Shown: in pieces, positions 8,953 to 19,697 of the stretch | Numbering within the stretch: the stretch's first letter is position 1 | How the letters are laid out: every line of letters begins with the position of its first letter | From: Selenomonas bovis DSM 23594 | GTDB lineage: Bacteria > Bacillota > Negativicutes > Selenomonadales > Selenomonadaceae | DNA length: 64,000 bases | Direction: 5' to 3' | NCBI RefSeq assembly: GCF_000381005.1 | Contig: NZ_KB908392.1 | Coordinates: 1-64,000 of the forward strand | Made by a program: the position numbers and the translations under genes | Notes under the pieces: model-generated | What the model was told of the DNA's origin: nothing | Database searches by the model: none | The model's input: only the letters and a program-made list of their open reading frames with translations

Positions 8953-9486
8953 TCAGTAGTTCTTCGCTACCTGCTGGAAATAGCTCTGCGGATGCGCGCA
9001 GACCGGGCAGACCTCCGGGGCCTTGTCCGCCTCGCAGACATAGCCGCAGTTGAGGCACTGCCAGATGATCTTCTCGCTCTTCTTGAACACTTTGTCTTCC
9101 TCGATGTTCTTGAGCAGGAGCTGATAGCGCTCCTCATGCTCCTTCTCGATCTTCGCGACGCCCTCGAAGAGCTTCGCGATCTTCTCGAAGCCTTCCTCGT
9201 GCGCCGTCTTCGCGAAGCCAGGATACATGCTCGTCCACTCGTCATGCTCGCCGGCTGCCGCGTCCTTCAGATTGTCCTTCGTGTCGCCGATACCCGCGAC
9301 GAGCTTGAACCAGATCTTCGCATGCTCCTTCTCATTGTCCGCCGTCTCCGTGAAGATGCGGGAAATCTGCTCGAAGCCGTCCTTCTTCGCCTTCGACGCG
9401 TAATAGGTATACTTGTTCCGTGCCTGAGACTCGCCAGCGAAAGCCGCCCACAGATTTTTCTCCGTCTGAGATCCCTTGAGTTCCAT
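8953..9486 (-). CDS. rbr: Rubrerythrin
   Basis: This 177-aa non-haem iron protein reduces hydrogen peroxide in anaerobes. The N-terminal four-helix ferritin-like domain carries the diiron ligands (ExxH-type motifs in [18 protein letters not shown] and [10 protein letters not shown]). The C-terminal rubredoxin-like domain has two CxxC pairs (CLNCGY and CPVCAHP). Length and order match classical rubrerythrin. It has its own promoter at 9646-9674 and a strong terminator. A family A palindromic repeat lies inside its long 5' leader. The presence of this gene fits an anaerobic host. Confidence 0.95.
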   Translation of the reverse strand: MELKGSQTEKNLWAAFAGESQARNKYTYYASKAKKDGFEQISRIFTETADNEKEHAKIWFKLVAGIGDTKDNLKDAAAGEHDEWTSMYPGFAKTAHEEGFEKIAKLFEGVAKIEKEHEERYQLLLKNIEEDKVFKKSEKIIWQCLNCGYVCEADKAPEVCPVCAHPQSYFQQVAKNY

Positions 9487-9500
9487 GAAAATCTCTCCTT

Positions 9501-9622
9501 CTACATAACAAACTCAACGCACAAACGTCCACTTCGTGGACATTGTGCGCCCATCCTTGCAGCAAATCCAGCCAATCGCGTTGTGCCTGCGGCTTGCGTT
9601 CTTGGGGATTTACATAGCAACA
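9501..9622 (+). repeat. Family A palindromic repeat, copy 1
   Basis: This is an intergenic element of about 120 bp with the hairpin GTCCAC-TTC-GTGGAC nested in GCACAA/TTGTGC. A CTGCGGCTTGCG-type segment follows, and the element closes with GGATTTAC(ATAGCAA), which pairs with the (AG)CAAATCC arm. Near-identical text recurs at 11271-11428, 24562-24668 (inverted) and 54241-54506 (split). This copy lies between the rubrerythrin promoter and its start codon, so it should be in the mRNA leader. Confidence 0.85.
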
Positions 9623-9645
9623 CAATAACCTATCGAACTGTCCCC

Positions 9646-9674
9646 ATTATATCATTTTCGGAAAAGTCCTACAA
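9646..9674 (-). promoter_or_regulatory. Putative rubrerythrin promoter
   Basis: On the minus strand, -35 TTGTAG (9669-9674) and a perfect -10 TATAAT (9646-9651) are separated by 17 bp. It is about 160 bp upstream of the rubrerythrin ATG and close to the 3' end of the GGDEF gene. Confidence 0.65.
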
Positions 9675-9728
9675 GGAACTCAGGCGTAAAAAGGCAAAAA
9701 ACATAAGAATCAACCAGAGCTGCCACCC

Positions 9729-11156
9729 TCAGCGCATATCGTGCATCTCCTTCTTGAACTTCTGCTTGCAGAGATACATCGCCTGATCCGCCTCGCGCAC
9801 GAGGGCCTCGAGGCTTTTCTCCTCCCCTGCCGCGCGCGTCGCCACGCCGTGGGAGGACGTGATCCAGTAGCAGTACGGGAGCCGCCGGCTCTCCTCGATG
9901 AGCTCGAGCTCGACCTGCTGCCACGCCTCGAGCACGACCGCCTCCGACACCTCCGTCATGATGACGACGAACTCATCGCCGCCCGCGCGCGCCGTGAAAC
10001 CAAGCGTGCCGTCGAACACGCGGCTCAGCACGCGCGCGAACGTGATGAGCAAAAGATCGCCCTGCTCATGTCCGAACGTATCATTGACATACTTGAAGCG
10101 GTTGAGATCGGCGTAGAGCACCGTGACGGAGATATCGCGCCGCGGCTCGAGCCTCTCCAGCAGCTGCTGCATCGCCGTGCGGCTGCCGCAGGGGCAGAGC
10201 GGGTCCGTGTAGAGGATCTCATCGCTGTGCTGCCAGCTCCTGAGGATATGCGCGAGCGCGAACAGCATGAGCAGCGCGAGCACGGCAATGACGAAGAGCG
10301 CCCGCTCCATCCAGACCGTACTGCGCGTCACCTCCGCTGCCGGCACGCAGACCATGACGACCCAGGGCGCCTTGCTGAGCACCGCGATGCTCGCGTATTG
10401 GTCTGCGCCATCGATTTTCACCTCGCCGTCGAGATCGTCGCCTGACTCGTAGACCTGCTCGAGGAGCGCCACCTCCGCATCCGAGCTGCCCGTCAGCGAG
10501 TCGTAACTCCAGCTGTTGTCCCCATCGAGAGAGATATGGCGCCCCTCCTTGTCGAGGACATAGCACTTGCCGCCGTAGATGACCTGGTTGTCATCGATGG
10601 CGTTCTGCACATTGCTCAGGTAGAACGCGCCGCAGAGCGTGCCGACGCGCGTGCCGTCCGGCCTGCGGATGGCGACGCATACCGTCGTGATCGGTCCGTC
10701 ATCCTTGAGGAAAGGATCCGTCACGAAGTCATCGTGCGTCGAGATATCTTGGAAGAACTGCTCCCCTGCCTGGTTCCTGTACGTGCCGCCGTTCTCGAGC
10801 GGATACCAGCCCTGCCCGTTGTTATCGACAAAGAAAAGATGCGAAAACCCGGAGGATGCCGTCCAGCGCGCGGCAAAGGCGCGCTGCCGCTCGAGGTTCA
10901 TGCTGTAGACATCCGGCTGCTGCGCGAGCAGCTTGAGCATCTCGATGCGCCCGACGAGATAGACATCGAGCTGGTTGCGCTGGTTCGCAGCGAGCGTATG
11001 AGAGACACGCACCGTCGAGACGACCGCCTCCCTCTGGTAGGCAGAAAGCATCGCGAGCAATGCGAAGAACACGAGGATCATCGTGACGGGAACTGCGACG
11101 AGCAGGCTGCGGTCCATGCGGCTCAGCCTTAATTTCAGCTTGATATCCTTCTCCAT
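9729..11156 (-). CDS. Membrane diguanylate cyclase with extracytoplasmic Cache sensor
   Basis: This 475-aa protein has a transmembrane segment at about residues 18-40, a periplasmic dCache-like sensor domain (about 45-270), a second transmembrane segment (about 285-308) and a C-terminal GGDEF domain with intact RAGGDEF. GGDEF domains make cyclic di-GMP from two GTP. The usual DPLTGLxNR entry motif is altered to DPLCPCGSR, and the RxxD inhibitory site is not at the standard distance from GGDEF. The Cache domain should sense a small extracellular ligand; which one cannot be told. Confidence 0.92.
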   Translation of the reverse strand: MEKDIKLKLRLSRMDRSLLVAVPVTMILVFFALLAMLSAYQREAVVSTVRVSHTLAANQRNQLDVYLVGRIEMLKLLAQQPDVYSMNLERQRAFAARWTASSGFSHLFFVDNNGQGWYPLENGGTYRNQAGEQFFQDISTHDDFVTDPFLKDDGPITTVCVAIRRPDGTRVGTLCGAFYLSNVQNAIDDNQVIYGGKCYVLDKEGRHISLDGDNSWSYDSLTGSSDAEVALLEQVYESGDDLDGEVKIDGADQYASIAVLSKAPWVVMVCVPAAEVTRSTVWMERALFVIAVLALLMLFALAHILRSWQHSDEILYTDPLCPCGSRTAMQQLLERLEPRRDISVTVLYADLNRFKYVNDTFGHEQGDLLLITFARVLSRVFDGTLGFTARAGGDEFVVIMTEVSEAVVLEAWQQVELELIEESRRLPYCYWITSSHGVATRAAGEEKSLEALVREADQAMYLCKQKFKKEMHDMR

Positions 11157-11206
11157 CCTCGCGCCCTCCTTTCCTAATTTATCAGTTTTTCGTCCTATTC
11201 GCCATC

Positions 11207-11235
11207 ATTATAGCGCGAAATACCCATGGCGCAAA
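11207..11235 (-). promoter_or_regulatory. Putative promoter of the Cache-GGDEF gene
   Basis: On the minus strand, TTTGCG (11230-11235), a 17-bp spacer and a perfect TATAAT (11207-11212) lie about 50 bp upstream of the start codon. Confidence 0.55.
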
Positions 11236-11270
11236 GTACAGATAACGGAACACAATACGAGAAAACACGC

Positions 11271-11428
11271 TAATCGCGCTGCGCCTGCGGCTTGCGCTCT
11301 TGGGGATTTACATAGCAAACTCAACGCACAAACGTCCACTTCGTGGACATTGTGCGCCCGCCCTTGCAGTAAATCCAGCCAATCGCGCTGCGCCTGCGGC
11401 TTGCGCTCTTGGGGATTTACATAGCAAA
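11271..11428 (+). repeat. Family A palindromic repeats, one partial and one full copy in tandem
   Basis: A right-half copy (about 11271-11318) runs directly into a full copy (about 11311-11428); the CGCGCTGCGCCTGCGGCTTGC segment followed by CTCTTGGGGATTTACATAGCAAA occurs twice. The full copy contains the GTCCAC-TTC-GTGGAC hairpin. It fills most of the gap between the diguanylate cyclase gene and the serS terminator. Confidence 0.85.
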
Positions 11429-11474
11429 AAGCCGCCGACCGCCTGAGACAACATCTCAGGCGGTCGGCGGCTTT
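11426..11474 (-). terminator. Rho-independent terminator of serS
   Basis: A 19-bp stem (rc AGCCGCCGACCGCCTGAGA with its complement, loop of about 5 bases) is followed by a T run on the minus strand. It lies about 25 bp after the serS stop codon. Confidence 0.92.
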
Positions 11475-11499
11475 CGTGGGCGCCAGGAACGCGGCAATC

Positions 11500-13006
<1,507 letters not shown>

Positions 13007-13074
13007 ATGACTGAAATATACCTGAGATTTTCCAAAACAATGCCACCATTCACGACTGCGGGGGAGAACGTATC

Positions 13075-16000
13075 ATGGAGTCCAATTTTACATTCCTGCG
13101 CGAGCGCTTCCCGGTGCTCGCCCGCTTTGGCGAGCAGGCGGAGCGCTATTTTCGATCCGACGCCAACTCTTGCCTCATGAAGCTCGGCATGATCGGCGAG
13201 ACCATCGTCCACCTCATCTACGACACCGACGGCATCGAGCTGCCCGTGCCGGACGACGCCGTGCACCGCATCCGCCGGCTCGCGCGCGAGGACTACATTC
13301 CGCGCGACATCGAAAGCATCCTCCACACCCTGCGCAAGAAACGCAACCTCGCCGTCCACGAGAGCTACGACTCCGTCGAGGATGCCCGCGTCCTGCTGCC
13401 GCTCGCCTACACGCTGACCGAGTGGTTCTACGAGACGTACGGCGACTACCGCTACGAGCACCGCGACTTCGTTCCGCCTGAAACCATCGAGGCGCGCCAG
13501 ACCGAGGCCGAGCGCGCCGCCGAGGCGAAGCACGACGAGGAGATCGCCGCCCGCGCGAGCGCCTCCGCCCGCGCCGAGATCCTCTCGCGCACCGAGCGCC
13601 AGCAGCGCGCGAGCCTCGCCGCCCAGCACCGCCACAAGAGCGAGGCCGAGACGCGCCTGCTCATCGACGAGCAGCTCAGAAGCGTCGGCTGGGAGGCCGA
13701 CACCCGGACGCTCCGCTACAGCTGCGGCACGCGCCCCGCCAAGGGGAGGAACCTCGCCATCGCCGAATGGCCGACCGCCACCGGCCCGGCGGACTACGCC
13801 CTCTTCTGCGGCCTGCGGCTCGTCGCCATCATCGAGGCCAAGGCGCGCCACCGCGACGTCGCGAGCGTCCTCGACGGCCAGGCGAAACGCTACGCCGCCG
13901 CGCCCCTTCCAGCGGACCTCGCCGCCGACGCGCAGACGCCCTACGGCGGCGAGGAGCCCGCCGCCTACCGCGTCCCTTTCATCTTCGCGACGAACGGCCG
14001 CCCCTACCTCGAGCAGTACAAGGAGAAATCCGGCATCTGGTTCCAGGACCTGCGCGACCCCATGAACATCCCGCACGCCCTGCGCGGCTGGATGTCCCCG
14101 GACGGCCTCAAAGACCTCCTGCGCGAGGACAAGAAAGCCGCCGCCAAAGCCCTCGCCGCCGAGCCCTACGACGAGCTGCGCGACAGCGCGGGCCTCGCCC
14201 TCAGAGACTACCAGATCCGCGCCATCGAAGCGGCGGAGCGCGCCATCGCGGGCGGCGCGCGCTCCGTCCTCCTCGCCCTCGCCACGGGCACAGGCAAGAC
14301 ACGCCTCACCCTCGCGATGATCTACCGCTTCCTCAAGACCGGCCGCTTCCGCCGCATCCTCTTCCTCGTCGACCGCAACGTCCTCGGCAGCCAGGCGGAG
14401 GACACCTTCCGCGAGGTCAAGCTCGCCGAACTCCAGACCCTCACGCAGATCTACAACATCCAGGGCATCGGCGACGACGCGCCGCTCGCGCGTGAGACGA
14501 GCCTCCAGATCGCGACCGTGCAGAGCCTCGTGCGCCGCATCCTCTACCGCGAGGAAGGCCCCGCCCCCGCCGTCAGCGACTTCGACCTCGTCATCATCGA
14601 CGAAGCCCACCGCGGCTACATCCTCGACAAAGACATGACCGACGACGAGCTCCTCTACCGCGACCAGCGCGACTACCTCAGCAAATACAGGAGCGTCGTC
14701 GACTACTTCGACGCCGTGAAGATCGCCCTCACCGCCACCCCCGCGCTCCACACGACGCAGATCTTCGGCGCGCCCGTCTTCACCTACTCCTACCGCGAGG
14801 CCGTCGTCGACGGCTACCTCGTCGACCACAACGCCCCCATCCACATCGCGACCGAGCTCAGCGAAAACGGCATCCACTACGAAAAGGGCGACACCGCCAT
14901 CCTGCTCGACCCCGAGACCGGCGAGATCGAGAACAGCGCCACCCTCGCCGACGAGCTGGACTTCGACCTCGGCGACTTCAACCGCACCATCATCACCGAG
15001 GGCTTCAACCGCGCCGTCCTCGGGGAAATCGCGAAAAACTTCGACCCGACCGAGCGCCAGCAGGGGAAAATGCTCATCTTCGCCGAAAACGACCAGCACG
15101 CCGACCTCATCGTCCGCCTGCTGCGCGAGACCTACGAGGGACAGGCCCCCGCCGCCGCCATCCGGAAAATCACCGGCACCATCGAGAACGGCAGCCAGAA
15201 GAAAATCCGCGAAGCCGTGCAGCACTTCAAGAACGAGCAATACCCGAGCATCGTCGTCACCGTCGACCTCCTCACGACCGGCGTCGACGTCCCCGAGATC
15301 ACGACGCTCGTCTTCCTGCGCCGCGTGAAATCCCGCATCCTCTTTGAGCAGATGCTCGGCCGCGCCACGCGCCTCTGCCCCGCCATCAAAAAGGAAGCCT
15401 TCGACATCTACGACCCCATCGGCACCTACGCCGCCCTCGAGAAAGTCAGCAACATGAAGCCCGTCGCCGCGAGCCCCAAAGAGACCTTTAGAAGTCTCCT
15501 CGACGGCCTCGCAGACGAATCCCTCCGCGGCATGGAACATGACGCGGGCGAAAGCGACGGCGCACAAGGCGGCGAAAACGCCGCAGACACAGCCGGCAGC
15601 ACGGCCACGAGCGGCGTCCCCGGCAGCCGCGGCGGCGCAGACGCGCCCGCCGGCACGCCTGGCGGCACGGACGAGCACGGCGACACGCAGAGCGCCGCAG
15701 GCCGCGCAGACGAGACCGACGCGCGGCAGAAACGCCTCACCGCCCGCCTCGGCATCCTCACAGGCCGCCTGCGCCGCAAGGCGAAACTCCTCACCCCCGC
15801 GCAATCGCAGGACGCCGCGGCCGCCCTGCGCCTGCCAAATCCCGACGGCGAGACACCCACGCCAGCGGCGAACGCGCGCGCCACGGCCGCACCGCCCCCG
15901 GGCGATACATCAGCCCCGGACGGCGCGCCGCGCCTCCCCGTCACCCCCGCCACCCTCGCGGACTTCATCGCCGCCGTACAGGCCCTCCCGCCGGAGCGCG

Positions 16001-16683
16001 CCCGCGCCGTCCTGCTCGCGAACCGCGCCGCCATCGAGGACCTCGACCGCATCCACCGCACGCGCAAAGGCGCCATCGTCATCGACCCGCGCGCCGACCG
16101 CGTCACCGCCGTCACGCGCGGCTACGGCGAGGGCGAGACGCGCCCCGAGGACTACCTCGAGGCCTTCACCCGCTGGATCCGCGAGAACCGCGACCAGGTC
16201 GAGGCCCTGCGCCTCGCCTGCACGAGCCCGCGCGACCTCACGCGGAGCGAGCTCAAAGCCCTGCGCAAGCAGCTCAGCCTCGCCCACTTCAGCGAGCGCC
16301 AGCTCACCGAAGCCTACACCGGCGGCACGAAAGGCGACCTCACCGCCGACATCATCAGCCTCATCCGCCGCGCGACCATCGGCGCCCCCCTCACGAGCCA
16401 CGAGGAACGCATCCACCGCGCCATCGACCGCCTCATCACCGAGCTGCGCGCGGAGCCCGGCTTCACGAAGATGCAGGAAAACTTCCTGCGCAAAATCGAG
16501 AAATACTTCCTCGCTGATGAAAACTACGTCGTGAGCATGCAGATGTTCCACGACGACCCGCGCTTCACCCGCCAGGGCAACATCGCCCACTTCGACAAAC
16601 TCTTCGGCGGCCGCCTCGCTGCGACCATCGACAAGCTCAGCACCTATCTCTATGACGACACCGATGGAGGAAAACTCGCATGA
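13075..16683 (+). CDS. hsdR: Type I restriction enzyme, R subunit
   Basis: This 1202-aa ATP-dependent translocase/endonuclease subunit cuts unmodified DNA with HsdM and HsdS. The order is an N-terminal DUF4145-like helical domain (about 1-130), a charged linker, a PD-(D/E)xK nuclease region with IIEAKAR (about 250), a DEAD/ResIII helicase with Walker A ATGTGKTR (about 402) and DEAH (about 508), a second helicase domain (about 660-790) and an EcoEI-type C-terminal domain (about 955-1195). A low-complexity Gly/Ala/Asp/Pro/Thr linker occupies about 820-955. GGGGGAG precedes the ATG by 8 bases. It overlaps hsdM by 4 bp (ATGA). Codon use is extremely GC-biased. Confidence 0.95.
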   Translation: MESNFTFLRERFPVLARFGEQAERYFRSDANSCLMKLGMIGETIVHLIYDTDGIELPVPDDAVHRIRRLAREDYIPRDIESILHTLRKKRNLAVHESYDSVEDARVLLPLAYTLTEWFYETYGDYRYEHRDFVPPETIEARQTEAERAAEAKHDEEIAARASASARAEILSRTERQQRASLAAQHRHKSEAETRLLIDEQLRSVGWEADTRTLRYSCGTRPAKGRNLAIAEWPTATGPADYALFCGLRLVAIIEAKARHRDVASVLDGQAKRYAAAPLPADLAADAQTPYGGEEPAAYRVPFIFATNGRPYLEQYKEKSGIWFQDLRDPMNIPHALRGWMSPDGLKDLLREDKKAAAKALAAEPYDELRDSAGLALRDYQIRAIEAAERAIAGGARSVLLALATGTGKTRLTLAMIYRFLKTGRFRRILFLVDRNVLGSQAEDTFREVKLAELQTLTQIYNIQGIGDDAPLARETSLQIATVQSLVRRILYREEGPAPAVSDFDLVIIDEAHRGYILDKDMTDDELLYRDQRDYLSKYRSVVDYFDAVKIALTATPALHTTQIFGAPVFTYSYREAVVDGYLVDHNAPIHIATELSENGIHYEKGDTAILLDPETGEIENSATLADELDFDLGDFNRTIITEGFNRAVLGEIAKNFDPTERQQGKMLIFAENDQHADLIVRLLRETYEGQAPAAAIRKITGTIENGSQKKIREAVQHFKNEQYPSIVVTVDLLTTGVDVPEITTLVFLRRVKSRILFEQMLGRATRLCPAIKKEAFDIYDPIGTYAALEKVSNMKPVAASPKETFRSLLDGLADESLRGMEHDAGESDGAQGGENAADTAGSTATSGVPGSRGGADAPAGTPGGTDEHGDTQSAAGRADETDARQKRLTARLGILTGRLRRKAKLLTPAQSQDAAAALRLPNPDGETPTPAANARATAAPPPGDTSAPDGAPRLPVTPATLADFIAAVQALPPERARAVLLANRAAIEDLDRIHRTRKGAIVIDPRADRVTAVTRGYGEGETRPEDYLEAFTRWIRENRDQVEALRLACTSPRDLTRSELKALRKQLSLAHFSERQLTEAYTGGTKGDLTADIISLIRRATIGAPLTSHEERIHRAIDRLITELRAEPGFTKMQENFLRKIEKYFLADENYVVSMQMFHDDPRFTRQGNIAHFDKLFGGRLAATIDKLSTYLYDDTDGGKLA

Positions 16684-18095
16684 CCAACCAAGAAATCGTA
16701 GCCAAGCTCTGGAACCTCTGCAACGTCCTCAGGGACGACGGCATCACCTACCACCAATACGTCACCGAGCTCACCTACATCCTCTTCCTCAAGATGGCGA
16801 AGGAAACCGACACCGAGGACGCCATCCCCGCCGCCTACCGCTGGGACGCCCTCAAAGACCGCAAAGGCCTCGACCTCAAGAACTACTACAAAGAACTCCT
16901 CGACCGCCTCGGCACCGAGACCACCGGCCGCGTGCGCGAAATCTACGCCGGCGCCGCGACCAACATCACCGAGCCGAAGAACCTCGAGAAAATCATCACG
17001 AGCATCGACGAACTCGACTGGTTCTCCGCCAAGGAAGAAGGTCTCGGCGGCCTCTACGAAGGACTCCTCGAGAAAAACGCCGGCGAAAAGAAATCCGGCG
17101 CGGGCCAATACTTCACCCCGCGCGTCCTCATCGACGTCATGACGCGCCTCATAAAGCCCCAGCCCGGCGAGCGCTGCAACGACCCCGCCTGCGGCACGTT
17201 CGGCTTCATGATCGCCGCCGCGCAGGCCGTGCGCGACGCCACCGACGACTACGACGACCTCACCGTCGACGAAGCGAACTTCGAGATCAAGGAGGCCTTC
17301 ACCGGCTGCGAACTCGTCCACGACACCCACCGCCTCGCGCTCATGAACGCCATGCTCCACGGCATCGAGGGCGAGATCTACCTCGGCGACACCCTCTCGA
17401 ACTTCGGCAAGCGGCTGAAGGACTACGACGTCGTCCTCACGAATCCCCCCTTCGGCACGAAAAAGGGCGGCGAGCGCGCCACGCGCGACGACTTCACCTA
17501 CGCGACGAGCAACAAGCAGCTCAACTTCCTCCAGCACATCTACCGCAGCCTCAAGGCGGACGGCAAGGCGCGCGCCGCCGTCGTCCTGCCGGACAACGTC
17601 CTCTTCGCCGACGGCGACGGCCAGGCCATCCGCCGCGACCTCATGGAGAAATGCGACCTCCACACCATCCTGCGCCTGCCCACCGGCATCTTCTACGCGC
17701 AGGGCGTCAAGACGAACGTCCTCTTCTTCACACGCGGCGCGGGCGACCAGGGCAACACGCGCGAAGTCGCCTTCTACGACCTGCGCACGAACATGCCCTC
17801 CTTCGGCAAGACCCACCCGCTGAAAAAGGAATACTTCGCGGGCTTCATCGCCGCCTACGAGGCCGCCGACCGTCACGCCGTCCGCGACGAGCGCTGGCAC
17901 ATCTACACGCGCGAGGAGATCGCCGCGAAAGGCGACAGCCTCGACCTCGGCCTCATCAAGGACGATTCCATCATCGACTACGAAGACCTGCCCGACCCCG
18001 TCGAGAGCGCCGAGAGCGCCATCGCCAGCCTCCAAGAAGCCGCCAAGCTCCTGCAGGAAGTCGCCGACGAACTGCGCGCAGCAAAGGAGAAGTGA
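16680..18095 (+). CDS. hsdM: Type I DNA methyltransferase, M subunit
   Basis: This 471-aa N6-adenine methyltransferase has an N-terminal HsdM helical domain (about 1-130), the SAM-binding motif DPACGTFGF (about residue 163) and the catalytic motif NPPFGTKKGG (about 256). With HsdS it methylates the recognition sequence and protects host DNA. The start overlaps the hsdR stop as ATGA, and hsdS begins 1 bp after its stop, so the three genes form one operon. Length is usual for the family. Confidence 0.95.
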   Translation: MTNQEIVAKLWNLCNVLRDDGITYHQYVTELTYILFLKMAKETDTEDAIPAAYRWDALKDRKGLDLKNYYKELLDRLGTETTGRVREIYAGAATNITEPKNLEKIITSIDELDWFSAKEEGLGGLYEGLLEKNAGEKKSGAGQYFTPRVLIDVMTRLIKPQPGERCNDPACGTFGFMIAAAQAVRDATDDYDDLTVDEANFEIKEAFTGCELVHDTHRLALMNAMLHGIEGEIYLGDTLSNFGKRLKDYDVVLTNPPFGTKKGGERATRDDFTYATSNKQLNFLQHIYRSLKADGKARAAVVLPDNVLFADGDGQAIRRDLMEKCDLHTILRLPTGIFYAQGVKTNVLFFTRGAGDQGNTREVAFYDLRTNMPSFGKTHPLKKEYFAGFIAAYEAADRHAVRDERWHIYTREEIAAKGDSLDLGLIKDDSIIDYEDLPDPVESAESAIASLQEAAKLLQEVADELRAAKEK

Positions 18096-18096
18096 C

Positions 18097-19410
18097 ATGG
18101 CAAAGAACAAGAAAGAAATGACACCAGAAGAACGCCTTGCCGCCGCCCTTGTGCCAGAGGAAGAGCAGCCATATGAGTTGCCAGAGGGCTGGGAGTGGGT
18201 GCGACTCAGTGGTATCGCTGAAATCGTTCGTGGTGGATCACCACGCCCCATAAAATCATTTCTGACAACAGAAGATACTGGCGTAAACTGGATAAAAATT
18301 GGTGATGGTGAGCGATACGGAAAATACATTACTAGTACGGCACAAAAAATCATAACTACTGGTATGTCCAAAAGTCGATTCGTACATAGTGGAACGTTAT
18401 TGCTGAGTAATTCCATGAGCTTTGGCCGTCCGTATATTCTAAAAATAGATGGTTGTATCCATGATGGGTGGTTAGCCATATTTGACTATGAAAAACTATT
18501 CAATCAAAACTATTTGTACTATTTACTATGCTCACCTTTGCTATATAATCAATTTGCATCTAAGGCGGCAGGAGCAGTGGTACAAAATCTCAATAAAGAT
18601 AAGGTAAAGGCATCTCTCGTTCCTTTGCCGCCGCTCTATGAACAGCAGCGCCTTGTTGCGCGCATTGAGTCATTGTTTGTCAAGCTCGATGCCGCCAGGG
18701 AAAAAGTCCAGTCCGTCCTCGACTCCCACGAAACCCGCAAAGCCGCCCTGCTGCACGACGCTTTCACGGGGAAACTGACGGCGAAGTGGCGGGAGGAACA
18801 GGGCCTACCGGAAAAAATATATAAGACCGTGCCACTAAATCAAGTATGCGATAGCATATTTGATGGCGACCATATGCCGCCACCAAAATCAAATAGCGGT
18901 ATTCCTTTTTTGGTGATTGCGAACGTGAATAAAGGAAAACTAAACTTTACCGGCACGCGATTTGTTCCACAAGACTATTACGAATCATTGACCGATACAC
19001 GAAAGCCACAAAACGGCGATGTACTATATACGCTAGTAGGAACGTATGGTATCCCCGTTTTAGTAGACACAGACGAAAAGTTCTGCTTCCAGCGTCATAT
19101 GGCTCTGCTGAAACCTAACAAATCATCTATCCTGCAAAAATACTTATGGTATACACTTCAAGAAAAAGATTTTTATCAGCAAGCAACAAAAATCGCAAAA
19201 GGAACGGCGCAACTAACTGTGCCGATAAAAGGATTACGTCAACTGACAATACCTCTCCCCTCTCTCCCCGAGCAGCAAGAAATCGTCCGCATCCTAGACC
19301 GCCTGCTCGCGCGTGAGCAGCGCGCCCGGCAGGCGGCGGAGGAAACGCTGACCGCCATCGACCGCATGAAACAATCCATCCTCGCCCGCGCCTTCCGCGG
19401 AGAGCTCTAG
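18097..19410 (+). CDS. hsdS: Type I specificity subunit (mosaic base composition)
   Basis: This 437-aa protein chooses the DNA target for the R2M2S complex. Two target recognition domains (about residues 38-175 and 242-385) are each followed by a conserved helical spacer; the spacers begin LPPLYEQQRLVARIE and LPSLPEQQEIVRIL. The nucleotide sequence of both recognition domains (about 18210-18620 and 18815-19250) is strikingly AT-rich, while the start and spacers keep the high GC of hsdR and hsdM. That pattern is expected if recognition domains were swapped in from another genome. The gene appears intact. Confidence 0.94.
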   Translation: MAKNKKEMTPEERLAAALVPEEEQPYELPEGWEWVRLSGIAEIVRGGSPRPIKSFLTTEDTGVNWIKIGDGERYGKYITSTAQKIITTGMSKSRFVHSGTLLLSNSMSFGRPYILKIDGCIHDGWLAIFDYEKLFNQNYLYYLLCSPLLYNQFASKAAGAVVQNLNKDKVKASLVPLPPLYEQQRLVARIESLFVKLDAAREKVQSVLDSHETRKAALLHDAFTGKLTAKWREEQGLPEKIYKTVPLNQVCDSIFDGDHMPPPKSNSGIPFLVIANVNKGKLNFTGTRFVPQDYYESLTDTRKPQNGDVLYTLVGTYGIPVLVDTDEKFCFQRHMALLKPNKSSILQKYLWYTLQEKDFYQQATKIAKGTAQLTVPIKGLRQLTIPLPSLPEQQEIVRILDRLLAREQRARQAAEETLTAIDRMKQSILARAFRGEL

Positions 19411-19490
19411 GGGCAACTAAGCAAGTACAGAAGGAATTCGCTCTTGTCGAAGTGTGTATTCGTATGTATAATATAGATGAGGTGAACGGA

Positions 19491-19685
19491 ATGACATATG
19501 CAGAGCTCATACGGTTCTTGAAAAAGAATGGTTGCATCCTTTCTTCTCATAACAGCAACCATGACATGTATTACAGTCCGATCACCGGAAAACGATTCCC
19601 CGTCGGGCGTCACGTCAAACAAGAAGTGCGTCCGGGGACGCTGAACTGTATCCTTCTACAAGCCGGACTAAAAAACAAGAAATAA
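19491..19685 (+). CDS. hicA: HicA-type toxin (mRNA interferase)
   Basis: This small 64-aa protein is of the HicA/YcfA dsRBD-like toxin family, which cleaves mRNA unless bound by HicB. Seen are the start MTYAELIRFLKKNGC, an NSNHDMYY segment where the family has its active-site histidine, then VGRHVKQEVRPGTL and a C-terminal LKNKK. The ATG at 19491 has GAGGTG about 6 bases upstream; the in-frame ATG at 19452 adds unrelated residues. It lies 80 bp after hsdS and 12 bp before the hicB-like gene, the usual toxin-first order. Confidence 0.85.
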   Translation: MTYAELIRFLKKNGCILSSHNSNHDMYYSPITGKRFPVGRHVKQEVRPGTLNCILLQAGLKNKK

Positions 19686-19697
19686 GAAGGTGTTCCC

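Noticed and set aside
16650-18479. 609-codon minus-strand open frame opposite hsdM and the start of hsdS
   Set aside because: Shadow frame; composition follows the other strand's codon bias.
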